From contig MU008150.1 in the NCBI GenBank assembly GCA_010909165.1, positions 186,001 to 250,000 of the forward strand: a stretch of 64,000 bases of DNA, read 5' to 3'. Positions 44,786 through 55,578 of this stretch are shown here, piece after piece. The DNA comes from Anthoceros angustus (taxonomy: Eukaryota; Streptophyta; Anthocerotopsida; Anthocerotales; Anthocerotaceae). Every line of letters begins with the position of its first letter. Position 1 is the first letter of the stretch. The notes beneath the pieces were generated by a model that saw only the letters and a program-made list of their open reading frames with translations, was not told the origin of the DNA and made no database searches. The translations under genes and the position numbers were made by a program.

Positions 44786-47393
44786 ATGGCGCTCGCCTTC
44801 GATGAGTTCGGGCGGCCTTTCATCATCTTGCGGGAGCAGGAGCAAAAGGCCCGTCTGCAAGGGCTGGATGCTCAAAAGGCCAACATCCTGGCAGCTCGTT
44901 CCGTGGCCAAGATTTTGAGAACCTCGCTCGGCCCCAAGGGCATGGACAAGATGCTGCAGAGCCCGGACGGCGATGTCACTATAAGTGAGCTCTCAGCCCG
45001 CACTTCTTGCACAAGAGGTTTTGAGCCCTCGGGCGGGTCAATTAGGTCTTTCTGCAATGCCTGATCTCACCACTCCGTCGAGTGATAATGGTTGCATGCA
45101 GCTGTATTGTCATTGTCGGTCACAGTTGTGAGATGAACCGATCGTGTTCTCGTGTTTGGCAGCAAACGATGGGGCTACAATACTTGAGCAGATGGAGGTT
45201 GAGAATCAAATTGGGAAGCTGATGGTTGAGCTTTCGAAGAGTCAGGATTTTGAGATTGGTGACGGCACAACTGGGGTTGTAGTCACAGCAGGTGCACTTT
45301 TGGAGCAGGCGGAGGAGCTACTAGATCGGGGCATCCATCCCATTCGGATCGCTGAGGGGTATGAGATCGCGTCTAAGGTCGCTACTGAGCATCTGAATCA
45401 CATTGCGCACAAGTTTGACTTCAGTGCAGATAATGCTGAGCCTCTCATTCAGACCTGCATGACGACGCTGTCTTCCAAGATGTGAGCCGTTCGTCATCCT
45501 TGTGTTTGCAACTTTATCCTTCTAGTTTGCAGCTTCGCACGATGCTGTGGGCGACGACCCAGTGTGTATGTGCCTCCTTCGTGTTTCCAGCAGATAACCC
45601 TATACTGACACACTATCCATCTCTGCAGAGTGGGTAGGTGCAAACGGATGCTAGCGGAAATCGCAGTGAAAGCTGTGCTTGCTGTTGCGGATTTGGAGAG
45701 ACGTGATGTCAACCTTGACTTGATCAAGGTGGAAGGAAAAGTTGGTGGTAGACTAGAGGATACAGAACTTGTGTACGGTATTGTTGTTGACAAGGATATG
45801 AGCCATCCTCAGATGCCCAAGGTTATAGAGGATGCAAAGATTGCCATTCTGACCTGCCCATTCGAACCACCGAAGCCTAAAACCAAGCACAAAGTGGACA
45901 TTGATTCCGTTGAAAAATTTGAAGTTCTCCGAGCAGCAGAGAAGAAGTATTTTGATGACATGGTGCAACAGTGTAAAGTAAGTGTGAGCTGCTATGGTGA
46001 ATTACAGAGACTATTTTGGAATGGCAGACTTTGTTGTTCGTAGCCTGTATGATTCTAAGTCGTATCTTTGGGCTACGGCATTCTTTTACATTCCTGTTAG
46101 TGGTAAACAAAGGTCTGATTATTCATGGAAACAGGATGCAGGTGCAACACTCGTGATATGCCAATGGGGCTTTGATGATGAAGCTAACCATCTGCTGCTC
46201 CATCGGGGACTGCCAGCTGTTCGGTGGGTTGGAGGGGTGGAGCTTGAGCTAATTGCGATCGCAACAGGTGTGTGATATCCATCTTTATGTATGTCTATTT
46301 CCAGCCTTCTGAAGTCTCTTAATTCTTTGCATGGCTGGAAACTCTGTTTGATCAGGTGGACGAATAGTTCCTCGGTTTCAGGAGTTAACTCCTGAGAAGT
46401 TGGGGAAGGTAAACACTCCAGTTGGAATTTGTGGTCTCGCTGTTTTGAACGGATCAGTTTTCTTCAACAAGCAGAGCATGCCTCTGATGCTTGTGGTGCT
46501 CACAGGCTGGGCTAGTAAGGGAACGGGGGTTCGGCACAACAAAGGATAGGATGCTCTATATTGAAGAATGTGCCAATTCTCGGGCAGTTACAATATTCAT
46601 CCGTGGAGGTCTGCTTATTTTCTTGATTTCTTGGTTGTTGTATTAAATCAATTTCCTCAGGTGGCTGCATCTCGACTCTTATATCTCTTGTATCTCTAGG
46701 CACAACCCTTTCCTCGTATTTTAGGGTCAGCTTGTCTTGGTTGGCAGGAAACAAGATGATGATTGAAGAGACCAAGCGCAGTGTCCATGATGCGCTGTGT
46801 GTGGCTCGGAATTTGATCCGGGACAAGGCTATTGTCTACGGTGGTGGCTCAGCAGAAATTGCTTGCTCAATAGCTGTGGAAGCTGCAGCAGATAAGATCC
46901 CTGGGGTTGAGCAGGTAATTTACACTCACTGTGTCATGTCACTCGGGGCATTGAATGAAGGCTTAGGGGTTACTGTGCTTTAACCGATCCTCGCTGACTG
47001 GATTCCATTTGTTTCGTTCTTGGCAGTATGCAATGCGGGCATTTGCGGATGCCTTAGATGCAGTACCGATGGCTCTGGCTGAAAACAGTGGTCTGCAACC
47101 GATTGATGTAGTGACAGCAGTGAAAGCACAACAGTTGAAGGTGAGCTGGGTACCCAAGGTTTGGTGCAGCATGCTTGGTTGCCGCTTGAGTACTAAGTTA
47201 CAACTCTGTTATTGATGTGCAGGAAAAGAACCCTTACTTGGGAGTCGATTGCAATGATGTGGGAACCAACGACATGAGGGAGCAGAACGTGTTCGAGACC
47301 CTCATTGGGAAGAAGCAGCAGCTACTCCTTGCCACCCAAGTTGTCAAGATGATCCTGAAGATTGATGATGTGATCACCCCCTCTAACTTTTAA
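44786..47393 (+). CDS. CCT5: CCT5, epsilon subunit of the TRiC/CCT chaperonin
   Basis: Exons 44786-44984, 45163-45481, 45629-45977, 46135-46267, 46356-46408, 46506-46608, 46748-46914, 47027-47140 and 47223-47393 join to 535 codons, the size usual for plant CCT5. TRiC folds actin, tubulin and many WD-repeat proteins in the cytosol. Visible: [20 protein letters not shown] and [11 protein letters not shown], the P-loop-like ATP-binding signatures; [20 protein letters not shown] with the catalytic [25 protein letters not shown] and [11 protein letters not shown], typical of the epsilon subunit; [25 protein letters not shown]-type nucleotide motif ([14 protein letters not shown]); and the conserved end [20 protein letters not shown]. 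It ends 267 bp from the stop of the converging PLP3-like gene. Confidence 0.96.
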
Positions 47394-47660
47394 TGACCAG
47401 ATATCTATGCTTAATTGCGAGTATGCGCTTCACGGTTTTGAAATTTTTGTAGAATACAGATCTAGACATCCTGAGACTGCCAGTGAGGTAATAAAGAGGT
47501 CAGGCGCATACCCGGTTTTATTGGCGGGTAAACATCTTGCTTAATGTTTGGGACAGAATTGGCTCAACTTACATGCAAAGGCATGAAAGAGAATTCGTGA
47601 ATATGAAAGACTCCGAGTGTTTGAAAACGGTCAGTGCAACCTAACCGCGTCCATCTAGGT

Positions 47661-49180
47661 TTAGTCGGAGTCACTATCTTGCACAGTCGAGCTTCTCACC
47701 CTCCTTGGGCCCTCATCGTCATCGTCTATCCAGACCTCCTTTTTGACGAGAACCCCTAAAATCCAAAGCGCGCGGAGACAAACTGTTAAGGTGCAATCAA
47801 ACAGGAGAAAATCTGTGCGGCTTAACTACTTGCAGGCATAAATACCTGTCTTTATTAGGTAATTTTCGAGTCTGCTCGCGGGGAAGTCATCAACATCTCC
47901 TAGTTGCTGAAAACCAACAAGTCTGTCGATAGCAACTCCATTTCTGTAGAAACATATCAGCAATCATGCATCATTCATCTTGGAAATGAGATTCGCACCT
48001 GTCACACATTCAGCAGCCGCATCTTTGGCATACCTGAAAAGAATAACGCAAGGCAGCACTTTCACAGCTAGCTTTGTAACAAAGAAGGGACAATTCTGCA
48101 CAAGACAAGCGCACGTAAGTGTTCATGATTGTCAAGCAGTGATTACCCGAAGTTTGGAAGCAGGGATCCTTGAAAGCATAGAGCAAGATAAGAAGCTCAC
48201 CTCCGCATCCACTTTAATAAACTTTGTATCAAAATACTTTGCTGTCAGGCTGTTCAAATGTTTGTCCATTATCCTGCCAGAGCCAGATACGCACTTGGAG
48301 TGGCCATTTGGAATCGAGTAAAGAAGTGGTCAGTACGCAATGGCAGCTGTTGAGGCACACTCACTTGCAGCGGACAAACTCTCTGTGGAAGAAGTGACAG
48401 ACCACCCTCTCGGTTCCAGTAACTTCAGCAAGAAAATCTCCCTCAGCAATCTGGGGAGCACAGGCCATAAGTTAGATGCATACAATGTCAAGTCATAAAT
48501 GAATGCAATACCAGGAAGATTATAAATGGAGCGCAAACTGCATGCTTGCCCACCTCTCTATATTCACCATGCCCCTTAAGTTGTAGCACTTGCCGCTTTT
48601 CTGCATCTTTCTACAACAAACGCCAAACTTTCAAATGATTGACTTATGGCTGCAATGACAAGAAATGAAAACAGCGAGTAGGGCATGAGCTTTATGAAGG
48701 GATGACGAGATAAACCTTCAGCTGAGCAATTCTCTCGGAATGCAGTCTTTCCAGCTCAGGATCCTGCATCTCGGATACTATCCCACATGAGAATGAGAAA
48801 TGTGCGTAGTTTGGCAGCCACAACTTTCCAAAACCGCACTCACATAGTGTGGTACTCACATCCAGAAGTTCGTCTAGGTCAACCTCATCATGCGCAGGGC
48901 CAGTGCCAGCCCTCTCTGATGCCAGCATCTCCTGCAATTTCAGAGCATTTCTGCTGGTAAAACACGGGCAAGGGTGCCAGGACTAGCGAGCAGTTGTTCC
49001 TACAATCTTGACACACACCACACCCACACCCATTACGGAATGCAAATCCACCCTAAACTAGTGGCCACACCCACAAACCTTCTGAAGATCCCGGGCGGCC
49101 GCGACCATGGCAGAGCCCAGAGCCAGGTCCCCCATTCTGGAGCGGAACTGCTCAGGATCCATGGTGCCGCCCCCTGACAT
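47661..49180 (-). CDS. PLP3: Phosducin-like protein 3 (TXNDC9/PLP3), CCT co-factor
   Basis: Nine minus-strand exons, in coding order 49180-49079, 48931-48860, 48763-48716, 48610-48554, 48450-48365, 48273-48201, 48095-48034, 47943-47846 and 47755-47661, join to 230 codons. Exons are 48-102 bp, so no long frame reveals the gene. Visible: MSGGGTMDPEQFRSRMGDLA, DEVDLDELLDDPELERLHSE (the acidic phosducin-like helix), QLKGHGEYREIAEGDFLAEV, TERVVCHFFHREFVRCKIMD (thioredoxin strand; the C-x-x-C site is not present), KYFDTKFIKVDAENCPFFVT, KVLPCVILFRNGVAIDRLVG, FQQLGDVDDF, and the Ser/Asp end RVRSSTVQDSDSD. PLP3 proteins bind TRiC and assist beta-tubulin folding in yeast and Arabidopsis. An upstream in-frame ATG at 49312 exists, but 49180 fits the family better. 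Confidence 0.92.
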
Positions 49181-52100
49181 GCCTGCTCCGGGGAAATGGG
49201 GAAATGCGGAGCGCGCTTTCACCTCAGTTCGCTTCCTGCTGCTCCGTCTATGTGCACCGGGGAGGCGCGTAATGAGCTGCGGTGTCCGCCATGCCAAGCA
49301 ACTGGTCAGCAAGCAAGGAAATCAGCATCAAGTTCCGATGCCGTGCAAATGCAAACCGTAACAGGCCGTCTTACCCTCACCTCCGCTGCCTCCAGGCGAA
49401 AATTGAATTATGTTTTACTTTTATTTTCTATTAACCATGTACTTGCCGAAAACCAAGGTAGGTATATGGGCCTACCAACACTGGAACCACCCCGCGCTCG
49501 GGTACGCGGGGAAGACCACTCCACGCTCGGGGGCGCCAGTAGGGCAAGGGGATCGAGCCCCCGACTACCGAACCCGGAACGATATCTTTAACAACAACTT
49601 CTTTATTTATAGGATATGAAAAGGGAAGAATATGCTTGAAGTATGAAGAGCTCATGGATATGAAAAGAGAAGAATGAGTGCAAGGAAAAATCACCATAAT
49701 AAACAAGAAGAGTGTATCGAGCCCGAATGTCAGCATAGGCAGGGCACTAGAAGAGGAAATGTGATATAGATTCAGGGAACATAACTTACAAGTATGTTCT
49801 TCCACTAGATCACTAGTCGTTTGTATATTTATACTAATATATTACTGCTTAAGTCTCCTATAGTACACTATGCTTAAAAAAAATGTGGGTTCAACTTTCA
49901 ACTCTCCTGTCATAGCATAGCGTGCTTTTAGCAATAGGTGTCTATTGGCTTCCAAAGGGTACTTACAAGAACTAAGAACTATCTTACGGAAAGCAACGAC
50001 TAGTTCACTTGGTTCAGTGATATGAAGGCCATTCAATTACTTATGATATTGTAGGCACTGTAGGAAACTTTAGACATTGCAGTTTAGTTGCTCCTTGGTT
50101 ATTGTGACCTTTGGGTCTCCCTTTGAAATTTCTATCCTTGATAAAAACCTTCCTTTTATGAGTCATGTGGCTGCCCATCACCTATTATGTGTTTCGTAAC
50201 CATTGGATATTAACATGCTAGCACCAGAAAATGAGGTTACCAAATCTTGCCACCATGACAATGTGCACTAGGAGACAAGAGGAGGCGAGAGAGCTTGCCT
50301 TTTCCTACATTCTCCGGCCCTCTTGATTTTTCTGGTGTGTTGTATGCAGACCATGTGATGCACATTAGAACTTGAGGCTCCGGCCCACACACGCGGCTGT
50401 CGGGCACGGGAGGCCTAGCAGCAGACATAAGATAGTGCATGACAGTACACAAAGCTGCAAAAAGGAGCTGGATGAACGTACATGGTCTACATGAAGGTGG
50501 GAATTCGTAAATCAATCTGTGACGCAGCAGGGGAGGTTTGTGACATGAGCTTTTTATTACCCTGGCCTGGCCTGGCCTGACCATATTTTTCAGGTGAAGC
50601 TGCGGACACGCTCAACGTGGCTGCTCTGGAAGAGCGAATCTGGAGTCGGAGCACCTCTTGGAAAGCTGACAATTGGCACTGCTGCTAGCCGAGAGAATAT
50701 TGTATCTCTATTTGCGGGCTTTGCCCAAACGTGTACCCTATCCTGTTGCTGGCCGGGCCGCCGTTTGTCTCGCGGCTGTGGTTCTGTTTGGGGTTTCAAC
50801 GGCGATCAATAAATCTCCACAATTACAAGCGTGCACAGCTGTGAGAGTCGAGACCCGCCATATTCACCGGCAGAGGAGATTTGTAAATTCTGACAGGCTG
50901 CGCCAGCGGGAGGCAACGGCAGCGGCAGCGGCAGCGGCAGAGCGGCAGAGAGCGGCAGAGAGCGGCAGAGAGCGGCAGAGCGGCCCGGCCAGCACCGTCC
51001 TCGCCTTGAAGTGCGCGGAGCGTACACGAGGTGCTCATGGAGGCTCAGTTATGATCTTCGGCCGCGAGAGTTTACTTACATGTTTCCTAGAGCTCGGGCG
51101 GCTCCACAGATCGTTGTTGCTTCACGGCACCAAAGGCGGGCCCGTTCCGCCCCGCCCCGCCTCGCTTGCGTGAAATTGTCTCGTTCTCCCAAGCGGCGAT
51201 AAATGCCTCAACTCGCCTCGCGTTGTAATCGTATCGCAGGGCATGGCTTACCGTGCGCCCATCGCACAACCGTGCGTGGACATGAACACACACATACAGA
51301 CAGCCTTCATCACACCTTTCCTCATGAGACAAAGGAAGAACATCTTAACTATGGACAGCCAAACGTAACGTTCTTATTTTGTGTATGGCGCGCGGACGGC
51401 ACTGTTGCGAGACCGTCGCGCACGGTAGGGTATTCGCTACCATTCGGGAGATGGAATGGCGAAACTGAAAGATAACCATAAAATGTAGACACCTACTGAA
51501 TAATGTAGAGGCACATGGCGAGGATATGGGAAGGCGATGGACATGGATTCCCCGGAGGATTTCGCACGCCCGAAGCATTTAATGGCTTTGGACATTGAGA
51601 AGCAGGCGCTCGGGTCGACTCGGGTAAAGCAAAGCATATTTTATGTCTGGAGTCTGCTGTTATTAACGGGTGCAGGTGCCCTTCAAAAACAGGGCTCGGG
51701 CTCCGCAACATCTTGTGGGGAAGCGCGACAGAGAGAGAACGTAGAGAGAGACAACGCCCGGGGCCCGGAGTCTCAGAAAGGAGTCGTCAATCCCCGGCCC
51801 GCCCGCGCACTCCCGGCTTGAGGCGTCGTTGATGCGTCTCTCGATCTCGCCGCCCTCGCCCTCGCCTTTGCTTTTGGCTTTCCCTCTGCTTCGGGTGGCC
51901 GTGGTGGGGGAGTAGCGTAGTGTGTGTGAAGGAGCAGGAGCGGGATCTCCCGCCGGCGGCTGAATTGGTGGCCGTTTGTCATGACCGTCTGCGTCTGCGA
52001 CCTTGTTGCTTCACGGAATGGAGGCTGAGGAGAGCGATGGGAGACGGAGCGCAGCAGCGGCAACCTGTTGCTTTGCTTGAGAGGGCAGGGTTTGGCGAGG

Positions 52101-52242
52101 AGGTGAATGGCAGGAGGAGGGAGGGCGGGGCGGAGATGTTTGGAGGGGGTGCGGCAGCAGGAGGAGGAGAGGCCCGGGGGTTGATGTTGTTGTTGCTGTT
52201 GTTTTTGTTGTATTCGGATCGGTATCCGTATCCGCATCCGCC
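49181..52242. other. 3-kb gap with no supportable gene
   Basis: 49.2-49.33 kb is the PLP3 leader. 49.44-49.60 kb is GC-rich with GGGATCGAGCCCCC, tRNA B-box-like, and may be a retroelement or SINE scrap. 49.6-50.25 kb is AT-rich. 50.55-51.2 kb holds Arg/Ala-rich frames over a microsatellite. 51.8-52.24 kb is Pro/Ser-rich on minus, with a GTT-rich run just before the VAPYRIN-like start, probably its leader. Confidence 0.5.
50915..50990. repeat. Microsatellite (GGCAGC)n / (GGCAGAGAGC)n
   Basis: GGCAGC is repeated about four times, then GGCAGAGAGC about four times. The frames across it encode Ala or Arg/Glu runs and are not genes. Confidence 0.85.
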
Positions 52243-53804
52243 ATGGACAGGCTGCTGGCTGTGGAGAATTCGGAGGTGGTGATATCGTTCCAGCTAGGGA
52301 AACGGTGCGTGAGCGAGGTTGTGGTGCGCAACGTGATGCACACAATGCCGGTGGCGTTCAAGGTGCTCACCACCAGCCCGAAGCGGTACGCGGTGAAGCC
52401 GCAGCTGGGGATCATCTCGCCGCTTGGGGAGGTGCGGTTCGAGGTGGTGATGCACGCACAGGCGCACCTCCCGGAGGAGTTTCCCCTGAGCCACGACAAG
52501 TTCCAGGTGAAGAGCCTGGTGGTGCCGTCGGGGCACCCCACGGAGGTGGTGCTGAACGAGTGGTTCAGCACGCGGAAGAAGCAGGTGTTCGTGGACGCCA
52601 AGCTGCGGGTGGTGTTCGTGGGAGGCCCAATCCTGCGCCACCTCGTGTCCAAGGGGACGCTGGAGGCGGTGCGGGAGCTCCTGGCCCGCGACTCCACGGA
52701 CCTGGACGGGGCCGACATGCAGGGCCGCACGCCGCTGCACATCGCGGCTGCCCGGGGGAAGGTGGAGGTGGTGCGCCTGCTGCTGGAGCGCGGGGTGAAG
52801 CAGGACGTGCGGAGCAAGACGGGCCAGTCCCCTCTCCACGAGGCCACCTTCAGCGGGCACGCGGCCGTGGTGAGGGTGCTGCTTGCGGCGAGGGCGCAGA
52901 CGGAGGCCAGGAACCCGCGGGGATGGACGGCTTTGCATCTGGCGGCCACATGGAACCGCACTGAGGTGCTGCAGCTGCTGCTGGAGGCCGGGGCGGAGGT
53001 GGATGCAGCCGACAACGAGGGCCGGACTTCCTTGCATGCTGCTGTCACCGAGGGCAACACGCAGTCCGTTGACACGCTGCTGCGAGCCGGGGCCGACATC
53101 GACGCCCGTAGCCTGGACGGCAGGACGGCGCTGCACCGGGCCGCCACCAAGGGGTACCTGGACATGGTGGAGCTGCTGCTGGAGCACGGGGCGTGCCGGG
53201 AGGTGCGCAGCGGGGACGGCAGGACGGCTTACACCGTGGCGGTGGAGAAGGGCCACACGCACCTGCTGGAGCCGCTGTTGCTGGGGTCGATCCTGGCCCA
53301 GGCTGCGCGCAACGGGGACGTGCCCGCCATGGCCGCCTGCCTGCACCAGGGCGCCTCGCTGCAGCGGCGGGACCAGCACGGCTGGACCGCGCTCCATTGT
53401 GCGGCTTTCAAGGGCCGGACTGAGGCCGTGGGTGGCTCCTGGAGCGCGGCGCAGACGTGCAAGTTCAGGACAGTGCTGGCTACACTCCGCTGCACTGCGC
53501 GGCCGAGGCCGGCCAGGCTGACGTTGTCCGCCTCCTGCTCGGGGCTCCACAGGCTACGGATGTCGATGCCAGATCCAACAAAGGCGTCACACCGCTGCGC
53601 CTGGCGCAGCACATGGGCCACAAGGAGGTGGCCGCGCTGCTGGTGGAGGCCGGGGCCGCCACCAGCGTCCTCGCCAAATCCAAGCTGAAGTTGAACGACG
53701 ACGATCCAATGCCTGCTGCTGCTGGTGCCAAGATTCATGCCCACTCCCTCAACAAGCTCAATCCGCATATGGCTCTTCACCCTCAGGTCTACTTGACAAC
53801 GTAG
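52243..53804 (+). CDS. VPY: VAPYRIN-like MSP-domain and ankyrin-repeat protein, one frameshift
   Basis: The frame opens at 52243 and encodes an N-terminal MSP (VAP) domain: MDRLLAVENSEVVISF, VVVRNVMHTMPVAFKVLTTS and PKRYAVKPQLGIISPLGEV. VLNEWFSTRKKQVFVDAKLR and VVFVGGPILRHLVSKG follow, the exact MSP-ankyrin linker of VAPYRIN. From ~52690 come ankyrin repeats of GRTPLHIAAARGKVEVVRLL type, about nine in all. At 53428-53433 the reading frame moves: the upstream frame runs into Trp/Arg-rich nonsense to 53688, while the ankyrin pattern resumes in the next frame (GYTPLHCAAEAGQADVVRLL) and ends normally at 53804. One missing base in the short G run would explain it. Length over both frames is ~520 residues, as in VAPYRIN. 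The gene is single-exon. In angiosperms VAPYRIN is needed for arbuscular mycorrhiza and intracellular accommodation; a moss VAPYRIN-like gene acts in development. Confidence 0.88.
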
Positions 53805-54135
53805 TCAATGGCAGTGAAAACGGCAGAAAGGTGAGGACACCAAGTTTTCTTTTTGTGCAAGGCAAAGTCGAACCCAGGAGGAAGACGATGCAGTCTGCTG
53901 CTCCAAGACAAGATTTCAGACGGAGGAGGAACAGCCAGGAGGAGCAGGCCCTGCAATCCAGCCTGACATTTTTACTACCTATCTATTCTTTGGTGTGTGC
54001 ATCCATCGAAATGCAGCAAAGCCACGATTGCAAGTCCCATTCAGTAGCGGGTTCCAAGCCTGCACCATGTGTGTTGATAATTCTGTGAAAATATGAAAAC
54101 TGCTGCCGCCCGGCAGAGAGGTAAAAAGTATTTCC
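53805..54135. other. 331-bp tail-to-tail interval
   Basis: 3' regions of the VAPYRIN-like gene (+) and the thioredoxin-fold gene (-). No separate feature seen. Confidence 0.5.
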
Positions 54136-55093
54136 TCACACAGCTTTTGGCGGAGAAGATGTTTCGGCAGATGTTGATGGTTCCACTCTCTTCAACATGC
54201 TCCTCACGGGTCGCATGCTCTCCAGAAGGTAGGACAGGCCCTTCACTACGTGAGCTCGGCTGTAAGGGACCCCAGTCTTGGCCAGTGCGTTCCCCCGAGC
54301 GTCCAGCAGAACGAAGCAAGGCACATATTTGATGTCGTATTGCAGGACCTGGGGATGGATGGCACCAAACTCATGGTCACCATCTGCCAAGCAATCAGCT
54401 CCCCTGAACAAGAAAAAGCAGATGGCAAAACGGGGTGAGAGAAACTAAACTCACCTCCGGCAGCCATCGCTTGTTCTCCACATCGGCCATGACCACACTC
54501 AGCCAGTCCTTGTTCTTGTGCTCCACCTCCAAAATGAGCCGCAGCAGAGACCGACAAAGCGTGCACTTGGGAGAGTAGAACTCCACCACGGTGGCCCTGC
54601 TTCTGCTGGCCAGAGCCAAAGCCAGGGCTCTCTCCTCAGCCTCCCCCTGCTCTTCCGGGGACAGGCCCGCCTTGTCACTCCTGGGCTCCGTCCTCGCCCT
54701 CGCCCTCGCCCTCGTCTTCTTCCCCCACCGCCCGATGGCCATTCCGAGCCCTTGCACCTGCGGCAGAAACTGCGCCACGGCCGGGAACGCTACGCCGCCC
54801 TTCTTGGCCCCGGCTTCAGACACGGAGCCCGAGCCGACATGACCATACGGAGCAGAGGCTTCGGCCCGCGCATGTGCCTGTGCATGTGCCTGTGCCTGCT
54901 CCTGCATCTGCTCCACCTGCCTCAGCAAAAGCTCGCTCACGCTCTTGAGCGTCTTGAAGGCCCACGGCAGTTCCAGCTTGCACCCTTGCTTGGAGTTGCT
55001 GCCGCCAGCCATGTCCGGCCATTTCATGCACAGCCACGGCTGCCTGCCGCTGCTGCTGGCCGCTCCCCCTGGGCCTGCATCCACAGACCTCAT
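54136..55093 (-). CDS. Thioredoxin-fold protein with CTLC motif, probably plastidic
   Basis: Two minus-strand exons, 55093-54455 and 54348-54136, join to 283 codons. Start chosen at the first ATG, 55093; the open frame extends upstream without one. Residues 1-140 are low complexity: Ser/Gly-rich, then a His/Ala/Gln run ([16 protein letters not shown]). An Arg/Ala run ([12 protein letters not shown]) and an acidic helix follow. The thioredoxin domain has [20 protein letters not shown] with a CxxC (CTLC), [20 protein letters not shown], the cis-Pro segment [20 protein letters not shown], and [20 protein letters not shown]. The CTLC site is unlike WCGPC, so redox partner and direction are uncertain. 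Close plant homologues of this pattern are plastid thioredoxin-like proteins; location here is inference. The gene is divergent from UBA5, with 485 bp between the starts. Confidence 0.8.
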
Positions 55094-55578
55094 CTTCCTC
55101 CTCCTCCAATTCTTCCCGAACTCTCGCACCAAACCCCGATGCCGCGCACCATCACAGTCTCACCAATTCGCCCTCCGAGCGCGAGACGCTGTCCCGCGAC
55201 TCGCCTCCCCTGCCGCGTGCTGCTCTTGTTGGCGCCCTCCGCGATCGGCATTCCTCCGAAGGCGTCGGGGAAGCGATGTATGTACATACCTATGTACATA
55301 TGTATGTAGACCACGGACATCGGTGGACACCCGTAACGGAAGAGGGCGGCTGTGTGAAAGCGGCTCGGGTTCTCATGAAATGCACCACTCATGCCTCACG
55401 ACCATGGCAGTCCCGTGCCGCAGCTAGTGATCTACATCCGTCCGCCTCGTGCTAGGCCACGGGATGCCAGCCATCGTCGGGACTTGAGAATTGGGATTGC
55501 TCTTTGTTTCTTTCTTGGAAATTCTTGAGTCTTGCGCGACCTGCAGCAAGTCCGAAGACTGGGCGTGAAGCTCCAAGG
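55094..55578. promoter_or_regulatory. 485-bp divergent promoter region (Trx-fold gene / UBA5)
   Basis: The interval between the two divergent ATGs. It contains TATGTACATACCTATGTACA at ~55277, a near-palindromic TGTACATA repeat, and no coding signal. Confidence 0.45.

Noticed and set aside
49440-49600. tRNA gene suggested by GGGATCGAGCCCCC
   Set aside because: No matching acceptor, D or anticodon arms could be folded; more likely a retroelement or SINE scrap.
52011-53550. Minus-strand ORFs of 384 and 418 codons opposite the VAPYRIN-like gene
   Set aside because: They mirror GC-rich ankyrin coding sequence; no domain, and the plus strand is clearly coding.
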